From: Mesorhizobium amorphae
Lineage (GTDB): Bacteria; Pseudomonadota; Alphaproteobacteria; Rhizobiales; Rhizobiaceae
Reading direction: 5' to 3'
Assembly: GCA_003240775.1 (NCBI GenBank)
Contig: QFNI01000001.1
Coordinates: 1 to 64,000, forward strand
Length of the DNA: 64,000 nucleotides
The notes beneath the pieces were generated by a model, which was not told where the DNA came from, made no database searches, and was given only the letters and a program-made list of their open reading frames with translations. Positions within the stretch are counted from its first letter, which is position 1; every line of letters begins with the position of its first letter. Both the position numbers and the translations under genes were made by a program. Shown here one piece after another: positions 55,795-63,153 of the stretch.

Positions 55795-55889
55795 GGCATG
55801 GGCTCAGGCGCTTGCCGCGCGCCAGCGAGGCATTTTTCGTTTCAGGAGCAGAAAGGAGAAAATAATTCTCCGGAGACTGCGAACCGCGC

Positions 55890-58037
55890 TCAATTCCCCA
55901 GGATCAGGTCGAGAAGCGAGCCCGGCTTTTTCTTCGGCCCGCCGACATCCGCGGGCGGAACGGGGTGGCCGACCGACGAGGTCGGGCCGTCCGGCGGAGG
56001 CGGTCCATCGAGGTTCCAGCCGTCGTTGCCCTCGGCGTTCGAAGCCGGCAGCACGGGGGCCGCCTCCTGCGCGAGGCCAGGGTGCCACTCGCCCGGCAGG
56101 CCGGCCACCGTGACGCCCTGGTGGGCCGCCGCCATGAACTTGTGCCAGGCCAGCGTGGGCAGGGAGCCGCCGGTCGCGTTCTTCATGGGCTTGCCGTCGT
56201 CGTTGCCGAACCAGACGCCGGTGGTCAGGTTTGCGGTGTAGCCCACGAACCAGGCGTCGCGCGCGTTCTGGGTGGTGCCCGTCTTGCCTGCCGCCGGCCA
56301 GCCGAACTTCGCGCGCTTGCCCGTGCCTTCCTCCACCGTCTGGCTCATCATGGCGTTCATCATGCCGACCGCTTCCAGCGACACCACGCGGGGCATCCGC
56401 TCGGGCGTACGCTCGTAGAGCACGGTGCCCGAGGCCGTGGTGATGCGGTCGATCATGTGGATCTCGGGCTTCAGCCCGCCATTGGCGAAAGGCACATAGG
56501 CAGCAGTCAGCTCGAGCGGCGTCACCTCGGACGTGCCGAGCGACAACGTCATGTTGTTGGTCAGCTTGCTCTCGATGCCGAGCCGGCTCGCGGTCTCCGC
56601 GACCTTGGCCGGGCCGACCTCCGCCGCAAGCTGGGCCGCGACCGAGTTGAGCGATTCCGACAGCGCGAAGCCCAGGCTGACCGGGCCGTAATACTTGCCC
56701 TTGTAGTTCTCGGGCTTCCACTTGCCGAAACGCACGGGCGCATCAACCCGCACGCTTTCCGGCGTCTCGCCCTTCTCGATCGCCGCCAGATACACGAAGG
56801 GCTTGAAGGCCGAGCCCGGCTGGCGGCGCGCTTCGGTGGCGCGGTCGAACTGCGAGCGCGCATAGTCCGCGCCGCCCACCAGCGCGCGCACCGCGCCGGT
56901 GTTGTCGATCGAGACCAGCGCGCCCTGGGAAACCGCCAGTTCCTTGCCCTTTTCGCGGATCAGGCGGCGGATCGAGGTTTCGGCCAGGCGCTGAAGCGAG
57001 AGGTCCACCGTGGTCTCGACCACCAGATCCTCGCGCGGCTCGCCGGCAAGCTCGGGCAGTTCGTCCATCACGCGGTCGGCCACATACTGCTCCGAGCCCG
57101 TCCAGAAGGGCGAGGCAGAAACGGTCGGCGCGGCAAAGGCGCCGGCCATCTGGCTGTCGCCGATCATGCCTTCCTGGCGCATGGCGGCAAGCACCACCTG
57201 CGCGCGGCTCTCGGCCGCGTCTGGGTCGCGCGCCGGCGAAAGCCGCGAGGGCGCCTTCAGGAGCCCTGCGAGAAGTGCTGCCTCCTCCAGCGAGACCTCG
57301 CGCGCGGACTTGTTGAAATAGCGCCGCGAGGCCGCCTCCACACCATAGGCGCCCGAGCCGAAATAGACCCGGTTCAGATACATCTCCAGAATCTCGTCCT
57401 TGGAGTGCTCGCCTTCCAGCCACACGGCGAGCAACGCTTCCTGCACCTTGCGGCCGAGCGTCCGGTCGGGCTTCAGAAACAGGTTCTTGGCGAGCTGCTG
57501 CGTGATCGTCGAGCCGCCCTGCACGAGGCGCCCCTGCGAGACGTTCTCCACCATCGCGCGGCCGAGCCCCAGCACGTCCACGCCCCAATGCGAATGGAAG
57601 CGGCGGTCCTCGATGGCGATCACGGCCTGGGGAATGAAAGGCGACATCTCCGACAGCCGAAGCGCTTCGCCCCCCGTCGCCCCCCGGTTGGCGAGCAGCG
57701 ACCCGTCGACCGCCTGGATGCGCACATTGGGCGCGCGGTCGGGCACGGTCCAGGCGGTGGAGGCCGCGGGCAACTGCGCGGCGTAGAATGCGACCACGCC
57801 GCCCACCGCGATCAGCGCCCAGAGCCCGAGCACCGCGCCCCAATAAACGAGCCGCCCGAACGAGAAGAACGAACGCCGCCTCGGCCTGGAAGCCTGCTTC
57901 GCCTTGCCGCGCCGCTTGCTCACGGGTGGCGCCCCCACGATCCGGTCCTCGGCGCGCACCGACAGGCCCTCGGGCGCGTTGCGCGCCGGAGCGTCCCAAG
58001 TGGGCTCGATACGCCCGCCTCTTGTGTTCCTGGCCAT
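55890..58037 (-). CDS. Class A penicillin-binding protein (PBP1A family)
   Basis: 715 residues. A basic cytoplasmic N-terminus and one membrane helix (VYWGAVLGLWALIAVGGVV) precede the GT51 glycosyltransferase (EDRRFHSHWGVD with the catalytic Glu, GGSTITQQLAKN) and the transpeptidase with PGSAFKP (nucleophile Ser), SLN and GKTGTTQNARDAWFVGYT. It polymerises and cross-links peptidoglycan. The C-terminal Pro/Gly-rich tail is short. ATG 58037 (MARNTRGG) is preferred over ATG 58073. Transcribed alone, toward the cys operon. Confidence 0.94.
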   Translation of the reverse strand: MARNTRGGRIEPTWDAPARNAPEGLSVRAEDRIVGAPPVSKRRGKAKQASRPRRRSFFSFGRLVYWGAVLGLWALIAVGGVVAFYAAQLPAASTAWTVPDRAPNVRIQAVDGSLLANRGATGGEALRLSEMSPFIPQAVIAIEDRRFHSHWGVDVLGLGRAMVENVSQGRLVQGGSTITQQLAKNLFLKPDRTLGRKVQEALLAVWLEGEHSKDEILEMYLNRVYFGSGAYGVEAASRRYFNKSAREVSLEEAALLAGLLKAPSRLSPARDPDAAESRAQVVLAAMRQEGMIGDSQMAGAFAAPTVSASPFWTGSEQYVADRVMDELPELAGEPREDLVVETTVDLSLQRLAETSIRRLIREKGKELAVSQGALVSIDNTGAVRALVGGADYARSQFDRATEARRQPGSAFKPFVYLAAIEKGETPESVRVDAPVRFGKWKPENYKGKYYGPVSLGFALSESLNSVAAQLAAEVGPAKVAETASRLGIESKLTNNMTLSLGTSEVTPLELTAAYVPFANGGLKPEIHMIDRITTASGTVLYERTPERMPRVVSLEAVGMMNAMMSQTVEEGTGKRAKFGWPAAGKTGTTQNARDAWFVGYTANLTTGVWFGNDDGKPMKNATGGSLPTLAWHKFMAAAHQGVTVAGLPGEWHPGLAQEAAPVLPASNAEGNDGWNLDGPPPPDGPTSSVGHPVPPADVGGPKKKPGSLLDLILGN

Positions 58038-58364
58038 GCCCGCAAGGGGTTCCCGCCGCGTGTCCCCATGCATGGGACGGTAGGGCGGGCGGATTTAAGG
58101 CGGGGTTACGAGGGAAGGGGGAAGATCACGGTTCAGCGCCAGCGCAGACGCCCTCCCTCCCCCTTGAGGGGAGGGATAGAGGGTGGGGGTTATCGGTGCA
58201 GGCACTGGTTCGACGTCACCCCCACCCCTGACCCCTCCCCTCAAAGGGGAGGGGAAACCGGAATGACCGCACCCCGTCACCGCCCGCCCTTCGCATGGCT
58301 CCAGGCGTTCGAAGCTCGCAAAGCAATCCCCATGGTTTTGCGTCGGCCGGAGGCCGACCGCTTC
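58038..58364. other. Intergenic region containing REP copy C
   Basis: Between the class A PBP start and the LOV kinase stop. Besides the palindromic pair at 58150-58257 nothing gene-like is seen. The left 110 bases upstream of the PBP gene may hold its promoter, but no convincing boxes stand out. Confidence 0.5.
58150..58257. repeat. REP-type palindromic pair, copy C
   Basis: The left arm contains CCTCCCCCTTGAGGGGAGGG then AGGGTGGGGGT; the right arm ACCCCCACCCCTGACCCCTC then CCCTCAAAGGGGAGGGG. The arms are inverse copies, with about 30 bases between. Same family as copies at 16100-16234 and 49660-49802. Confidence 0.85.
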
Positions 58365-60029
58365 TCACCCAATCCCGGTCGGCCCGTCCAGCACCTCCCG
58401 GACCTTCCGCGCCAACTCCAGCCGCCGGTAGGGCTTGTTCAGCACGTCGAACTCCGTACCCCCCGCATCCTGCCGTTCGAGCGAGGCTTCCGCATAGCCC
58501 GTGGTCAGCAGAACCTTCAGCCGGGGTTGGCGGCGCTTGGCCTCGCGCGCGAGCATCACACCGTTCATGCCGCCGGGCATGATCAGGTCGGAAAACAGCA
58601 TGTCGACCCGCTCGGCCTGGTCGAGCACCTCGAGCGCCTCGCGGCCGTTGGACGCCTTCAGGATGCGATAGCCGTAGTCCATGAGGATCGTCTCGGCGAG
58701 GTCGGCCACTTCCGGCCGGTCGTCCACCACCAGGATCGTTTCCGAGCCGATGCGGTTGTCGGCCGCGCGCGGCCCCTGCGCGCCGCGCACGGCAGGCTCG
58801 GAGCTCGTGCCGTCGGATTCGGGAAAGAACAGCGTCACCGTCGTGCCCTGTCCCGGCTCGGACTGGATGCGGACCGCGCCCCCGCTCTGCTTCATGAAGC
58901 CGTAGACCATGGAAAGGCCGAGGCCCGTGCCCTTGCCTTCCTCCTTGGTGGTGAAGAAGGGATCCATCACGCGGCCGATCACCTCGGGCGGAATGCCCGT
59001 GCCGGTGTCGGCGATGGAGACCGTCACATAATTGCCCGGAGACAGCGACACGGTGCCCATGTCCTCGCCGGCAACCACCGTCTTGTTCTTGGTCTCGATG
59101 ACCACGGTGCCGCCGTCGGGCATCGCGTCGCGCGCGTTGATGATGATGTTGAGAAGCGCCATCTCGGCCTGCACGGCGTCGAGCTTGGCGTTGCGCAGGT
59201 CGCGCTCGAGGCGGCGCTCCACCGTCACCAGATCGCCCAGCGTGCGCTCGGCCATGCTGCCCATGTTGTCGACGAGGTCGTTGATGTTGACCGTGCGCCC
59301 GTCGAGCCGCTGCTTGCGGGCGAAAGCCAGCAATTGCTGGGTCAGCGTCGAGGCGCGGTCGGCAGCCAGCCTGATCTGGTCCACCGCGCGCACCATGCGC
59401 GGCTGGCCGGGTTCGAGCGCGCCCACCGAGCGGCTGAGGATGTCTGCATAGCCGATCACCACCTGAAGCAGGTTGTTGAAATCGTGCGCGATGCCGCCGG
59501 TCAGCTGGCCCAGCGCCTCCATCTTCTGCGCCTGGCGCAGCGCGTCCTCGGCGTCCCTGCGGCGCGACACGTCGAGCTGCGAGCCGAAGAAATAGACGAG
59601 CTCGCCTTCGCGGTCATAGACGGGCGAGATGAAGAGCGCGTTCCAGAAGGTCGAGCCGTTCTTGCGGTAGTTCAGGATTTCGACGGCCACCTCGCGGCGG
59701 TTCTCGATGGCGCTGCGCACCTCGTCCACCGTGCCGCGGTCGGTGTCGGGGCCCTGCAGGAAGCGGCAATTGTGGTTCACGATGTCGTCCATCGTGTAGC
59801 CGGTCATCTGCGAGAAGGCGCGGTTGCAGAAGACGATGGGGTTGTCGGGCTGGCGCGGGTCCGTGACGATCATCGGCATCCGCGTGGTTTCGACGGCCGC
59901 GAAGAAGATGTCGGAATGGCGGTCGCGGATGCCCTCGGCCGTCGGACTGCCGTTGATGTCGACGTTGGGCGAGCGGCCCTTGGGGTGGTGGTCGGCGAGC
60001 GGGCCGTCGGGGGCGTCGTATCCTGGCAA
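58365..60029 (-). CDS. LOV-domain hybrid histidine kinase (blue-light sensor) with receiver
   Basis: 554 residues, soluble. The LOV domain (about 36-160) has the flavin-adduct cysteine C88 in NHNCRFLQG, flavin-contacting N120 and N130, and Q151 in FFGSQLDVS, all the residues needed for a photocycle. A HWE-unlike HisKA follows with H182 in GGIAHDFNNLL, then HATPase (NARDAMPDGG, GKGTGLGLSMV) and a C-terminal receiver (ILVVDDRPEVADL, FSDLIMPGGMNG). The start is TTG 60029, with GAGGAGG four bases upstream. No partner gene adjoins it. Confidence 0.93.
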   Translation of the reverse strand: MPGYDAPDGPLADHHPKGRSPNVDINGSPTAEGIRDRHSDIFFAAVETTRMPMIVTDPRQPDNPIVFCNRAFSQMTGYTMDDIVNHNCRFLQGPDTDRGTVDEVRSAIENRREVAVEILNYRKNGSTFWNALFISPVYDREGELVYFFGSQLDVSRRRDAEDALRQAQKMEALGQLTGGIAHDFNNLLQVVIGYADILSRSVGALEPGQPRMVRAVDQIRLAADRASTLTQQLLAFARKQRLDGRTVNINDLVDNMGSMAERTLGDLVTVERRLERDLRNAKLDAVQAEMALLNIIINARDAMPDGGTVVIETKNKTVVAGEDMGTVSLSPGNYVTVSIADTGTGIPPEVIGRVMDPFFTTKEEGKGTGLGLSMVYGFMKQSGGAVRIQSEPGQGTTVTLFFPESDGTSSEPAVRGAQGPRAADNRIGSETILVVDDRPEVADLAETILMDYGYRILKASNGREALEVLDQAERVDMLFSDLIMPGGMNGVMLAREAKRRQPRLKVLLTTGYAEASLERQDAGGTEFDVLNKPYRRLELARKVREVLDGPTGIG

Positions 60030-60033
60030 GAAA

Positions 60034-60040
60034 CCTCCTC
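60034..60040 (-). promoter_or_regulatory. Ribosome-binding site of the LOV kinase
   Basis: GAGGAGG on the minus strand, 4 bases before TTG 60029. It decides in favour of the TTG start; no ATG is available nearby. Confidence 0.7.
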
Positions 60041-60147
60041 AAGTCCTGCGCACCGCGAGCTGCGGGCCCGGCCTCATCCGCCGCCCGGCGGAAAGCGGGG
60101 GGCGGGTGCAACAATTGTTGGATCAGCCAGAAGTTGCGTGCCGCGCG

Positions 60148-60807
60148 TCAACGAACCGTTCTTTCGCCCCGCGCGACGATCCGCAGCTGCTCTTCGGGCA
60201 GGGGACGCTGCAGTTCCAGCGCCTCGGCGGTCGGCGCGAAAAGCCATTGCCGCACAGCTTCGGGCGTCGAAAGGATCACCGGCATCGCCTTGGGATGCAC
60301 CGGCTTCACGACCGCGTTGGCGTCTGTGGTGAGAAAGCCGAACACTTCGTGGTCGGCCTCGCCCTCGGCCTGCTTGCGCGTGCCGCGCCAGGGCGTCCAA
60401 AGGCCCGCGAAGAAGAACAAGGGCTCGTCCGTCTCGCGCGCGAACCAGACCTTGGTCTTTTTGGGCTTGGTGTCTTCCCACTCGCAGAAACTGTCCACCG
60501 GCACCACGCAGCGATGCGCCGGCCCCAGCCAGCGCCGCCAGTGGGGGGAGGCCGTGTTGCGGATGTTGGTGACGCCGGGATCGGTCACGCGCCCCTTCAG
60601 CGCGAAGGCCGGCGAAGGCATCCCCCAGCGCAGCCGCACGAGCTCGAACCCGTCTTCCATCCGCCGCACCACGGGTGCCGCCTGGTCGGGGTAGACATCG
60701 CCGGGCTGAAGGTTGCCCGCGTGATTCTCGAATTTCCCGTCGCCCACCTCGCCAAACCAGCGTCGAATGGCTTCCGGGCCCTTGGTGAGCGAGTAGAGGT
60801 TGCACAT
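60148..60807 (-). CDS. SRAP domain protein (YedK/HMCES family)
   Basis: 219 residues starting MCNLYSLTKG; Cys2, exposed after Met removal, forms a thiazolidine cross-link to abasic sites in single-stranded DNA. Other conserved elements are NIRNTASPHWRRWL (Asn in the active site), VPVDSFCEWED (Glu), AGLWTPW and HPKAMPVIL (His). It protects abasic sites at stalled forks. ATG 60807 was chosen over an upstream start because the cysteine must be at position 2. Confidence 0.92.
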   Translation of the reverse strand: MCNLYSLTKGPEAIRRWFGEVGDGKFENHAGNLQPGDVYPDQAAPVVRRMEDGFELVRLRWGMPSPAFALKGRVTDPGVTNIRNTASPHWRRWLGPAHRCVVPVDSFCEWEDTKPKKTKVWFARETDEPLFFFAGLWTPWRGTRKQAEGEADHEVFGFLTTDANAVVKPVHPKAMPVILSTPEAVRQWLFAPTAEALELQRPLPEEQLRIVARGERTVR

Positions 60808-61148
60808 GGGCGAGGAAACGGACGGGATGGAGGTTCGATCCACACGGCCTCAACGCCGTGCGTCGTTACCCTTCAAGCTGTTTTGTGCTGTGGGACCAAA
60901 TCTCAGTATGCCCCACCTTTATCTAAGCTGGGAAAAAGGAGGAAGACGCCTCGGCGTCAACGACCAAACATTCAATCGCGAATTGCCAGCCGATGGCAAT
61001 TGGACTCACAGATGGTGGGGCCTCGGACCGCAAGAGACTTGCGCCTGCATCTGGATCAAGCACTTTTTCCAAAGCTGTTCCGAAGACGCCATCCCAGTAA
61101 TCCACTGTCAGCGCAAAAGCGCCCTTCAGACGGTGCGAGCGCGACCCC
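60808..61148. other. 341-base gap between the SRAP and ArsR genes
   Basis: No gene I can support. GC content is lower than average. It contains a perfect 8-base inverted repeat, AATTGCCA and TGGCAATT with 5 bases between (60981-61001), which could be an operator. Short open frames on both strands have no recognisable features. Confidence 0.5.
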
Positions 61149-61463
61149 TTACCCCTCCGACTTCGCCTTGGCGCGCTCGGCGCTTTCGCGGCGTAAGGGG
61201 CGGGCGATGGGGCAGACTTCCTGGACGAAGCCGTTGAGGGTGTTGACGAGGTTGTCGGGCACTTGGCGGTAGAACACGAACTGGCCGCGCTTCTCGCTGG
61301 CGACGAGGCCCGCCCCTTCCAGCACCGAGAGATGCTGGGAGATCGAAGCGCGCGTCATCTGGAAACGCGCGGCGATGTCGCCCGCGCTCAGCTCGCCATG
61401 GGCGAGCAGTGCCAGGATGCGGCGGCGGGCGGGCGAGCCCAAGGCTTCGAAGATGCGTTGCAT
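61149..61463 (-). CDS. ArsR/SmtB-type winged-helix transcriptional regulator
   Basis: 104 residues. MQRIFEALGSPARRRILALL, then the DNA-reading helix in MTRASISQHLSVLEGAGLV and the wing SEKRGQFVFYRQ. The metal-binding ELCVCDL motif of ArsR/SmtB sensors is replaced by GELSAGDIAARF, so it is probably not a metal sensor; the SdpR-like autorepressor subgroup looks similar. It is divergent from a desaturase whose promoter carries a perfect 13-base inverted repeat, the likely operator. Confidence 0.9.
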   Translation of the reverse strand: MQRIFEALGSPARRRILALLAHGELSAGDIAARFQMTRASISQHLSVLEGAGLVASEKRGQFVFYRQVPDNLVNTLNGFVQEVCPIARPLRRESAERAKAKSEG

Positions 61464-61496
61464 GGGTGGGGAGACACTACTCCAAAGGAAAGGCGG

Positions 61497-61526
61497 TTGA
61501 CAGAGGAATGTTTCGGTATTTAGCTT
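61497..61526 (+). promoter_or_regulatory. Promoter of the desaturase gene
   Basis: TTGACA (61497-61502) followed after 17-18 bases by TTAGCT/TAGCTT (61520-61526). The -10 lies inside the left operator arm. Confidence 0.65.
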
Positions 61527-61544
61527 GTTGCCTAAATACCGAAA
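61511..61544. promoter_or_regulatory. Palindromic operator, probable ArsR-family binding site
   Basis: TTTCGGTATTTAG (61511-61523) is repeated inverted at 61532-61544 with 8 bases between, 26 of 26 positions matching. It covers the -10 and the transcript start of the desaturase promoter, so occupancy should block transcription. It is AT-rich in a GC-rich setting. Confidence 0.75.
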
Positions 61545-61555
61545 TGGAGAACACC

Positions 61556-62512
61556 ATGCAAGCCACTCCATGCCTGTCGACCGATCGCGTGCTGGCAGAC
61601 CGAACCGTCTCGGCGACCGAGGGCCGCGTCGTCTGGGACCCCGCCAAGTCGCTCTGGATCGGCGGCATGACGATCGGGGCACTCGTGCTCGCACCGCTCT
61701 ACGTGACGCCGGGCGCGGTTCTCGTGTTTCTGGGCTTGAGCGCCGTGACGCTCTGCCTGGGTCACTCGATCGGGCTGCACAGGCTCCTGATCCACCGTTC
61801 CTTCGAAGCGCCGCTCTGGCTCGAGCGCATGCTCGCCTGGCTCGGCACGCTGGTCGGCATGGCCGGGCCGCTCGGCATGATGCGGCTGCACGACATGCGC
61901 GACTGGGCACAGCGCCAGGAGGACTGCCACCCCCTGCACGCCCACCGCACGACGCCGCTGCGCGACGCCTGGTGGCAGATGCATTGCCGGCTCGAGCTCG
62001 CCCGGCCCCCGCGTTTCGTGCTGGAGGAGCGCGTGGCAGGCGACCGCTTCCTGCGCTGGCTGGAGCGCACCTGGATGATCCAGCAGCTGCCGCTCGGGCT
62101 CGCGCTGTTTCTGGTCGGCGGAATGCCCTGGGTGGTCTGGGGCGTGATGGTGCGGGTGGCGGTTTCCGTTTCCGGCCATTGGGCCGTGGGGCATGTGACC
62201 CATCACACGGGGCCGCAGGGCTGGGCGGTGGACGGGGTGGCCGTGCAGGGCCACGACCTGCCCAAGGCCGCGCTCATCACCTTCGGCGAGGCCTGGCACG
62301 GCAACCACCATGCCTGGCCCGGCTCGGCGCGGCTGGGCATCGAGGAAGGCCAGGCCGACCCCGGCTGGTGGGTGCTGGTCGCGCTGCGACGCCTGGGCCT
62401 CGTCTGGAACCTGCGCGAGCCCGGCGATCTCGTGCCCCGCGAGGGCCTGCGCCGCCTGGGGCATCCTGAGCCGCAGGCAATCCGGCAAAGGGCGCAGCCG
62501 CAGGCGGCCTGA
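61556..62512 (+). CDS. Fatty acid desaturase family membrane protein
   Basis: 318 residues with several hydrophobic segments. Histidine boxes: GHSIGLHR (H70, H75), GHVTHH (H213, H216, H217) and HGNHH (H248, H251, H252), as in acyl-CoA/acyl-lipid desaturases. The second canonical box (HRxHH) is replaced by RLHDMRDWAQRQ, a variant to note. GGAG at 61547-61550 sets ATG 61556. Divergent ArsR-family regulation suggests membrane-lipid unsaturation is adjusted by a signal sensed by that repressor. Confidence 0.82.
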   Translation: MQATPCLSTDRVLADRTVSATEGRVVWDPAKSLWIGGMTIGALVLAPLYVTPGAVLVFLGLSAVTLCLGHSIGLHRLLIHRSFEAPLWLERMLAWLGTLVGMAGPLGMMRLHDMRDWAQRQEDCHPLHAHRTTPLRDAWWQMHCRLELARPPRFVLEERVAGDRFLRWLERTWMIQQLPLGLALFLVGGMPWVVWGVMVRVAVSVSGHWAVGHVTHHTGPQGWAVDGVAVQGHDLPKAALITFGEAWHGNHHAWPGSARLGIEEGQADPGWWVLVALRRLGLVWNLREPGDLVPREGLRRLGHPEPQAIRQRAQPQAA

Positions 62513-62524
62513 GCCGCTCCTCTC

Positions 62525-63151
62525 TTACGAATGCGCGAAGATGTCGTCTTCGGGCCAGCCCAGGAGGTCGAGCTTGGCGCGCACGGGCAGGAAGCGGAAG
62601 CAGGCTTCCGCTTCCGCGGTGCGGTTCTCGCGGGCCAGGCGCTCCTCGAGCACGGTGCGGAGGCGATGGAGGTAGAGGACGTCCGATGCGGCGTATTCGA
62701 CCTGTTCGCTGGTCAGGGTGTCCGCACCCCAGTCGGAACTCTGCTGGGCCTTGGAGATGCCGACGCCGAGAAGCTCGTTGCACAACTCCTTGAGCCCGTG
62801 GCGGTCGGTGTAGGTGCGGGTGAGTTTGGACGCGATCTTGGAGCAGAAGACGGGCTCGGCCCAGACACCGAAGGCGTGTGCGAGCACCGCGATGTCGAAG
62901 CGGCCGAAGTGGAAGAGCTTGGTGACCTGGCTGTCGGCCAGCAGTGCCTCGATATTGGGGGCCGAGCGCTGGCCGGGCACGATCTGCACCACGTCGGCCG
63001 TGCCGTCGCCGGGCGAGAGCTGGACCACGCAGAGGCGGTCGCGGTGGGGGTTGAGCCCCAGCGTTTCGGTGTCGATGGCGACCGCATCCCCCTGGTAGTG
63101 GGCGAGGTCGGGAAGGTCGCCCTTGTGGACGCGGATTTCGGGGCGGCTCAT
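62525..63151 (-). CDS. Ribonuclease D-like 3'-5' exonuclease (short form)
   Basis: 208 residues of a DEDDy exonuclease: D27 and E29 (AIDTETLGL), D86 (FHFGRFD), Y153 and D157 (EYAASDVLYL). It lacks the HRDC domains of full RNase D (about 375 residues), so it is the compact alphaproteobacterial exonuclease acting on tRNA or DNA 3' ends. It is coupled to the upstream M20 peptidase gene (2-base gap). Confidence 0.93.
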   Translation of the reverse strand: MSRPEIRVHKGDLPDLAHYQGDAVAIDTETLGLNPHRDRLCVVQLSPGDGTADVVQIVPGQRSAPNIEALLADSQVTKLFHFGRFDIAVLAHAFGVWAEPVFCSKIASKLTRTYTDRHGLKELCNELLGVGISKAQQSSDWGADTLTSEQVEYAASDVLYLHRLRTVLEERLARENRTAEAEACFRFLPVRAKLDLLGWPEDDIFAHS

Positions 63152-63153
63152 GC

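Noticed and set aside
55965..60332. A 1455-codon open frame on the plus strand
   Set aside because: It is antisense to the class A PBP and the LOV kinase, has His/Arg/Gly-rich unstructured sequence and no domain. High GC content keeps stops rare in such shadow frames.
60800..61237. Plus-strand ORF between the SRAP and ArsR genes
   Set aside because: No ribosome-binding site or recognisable domain, and its 3' part is antisense to the ArsR gene.
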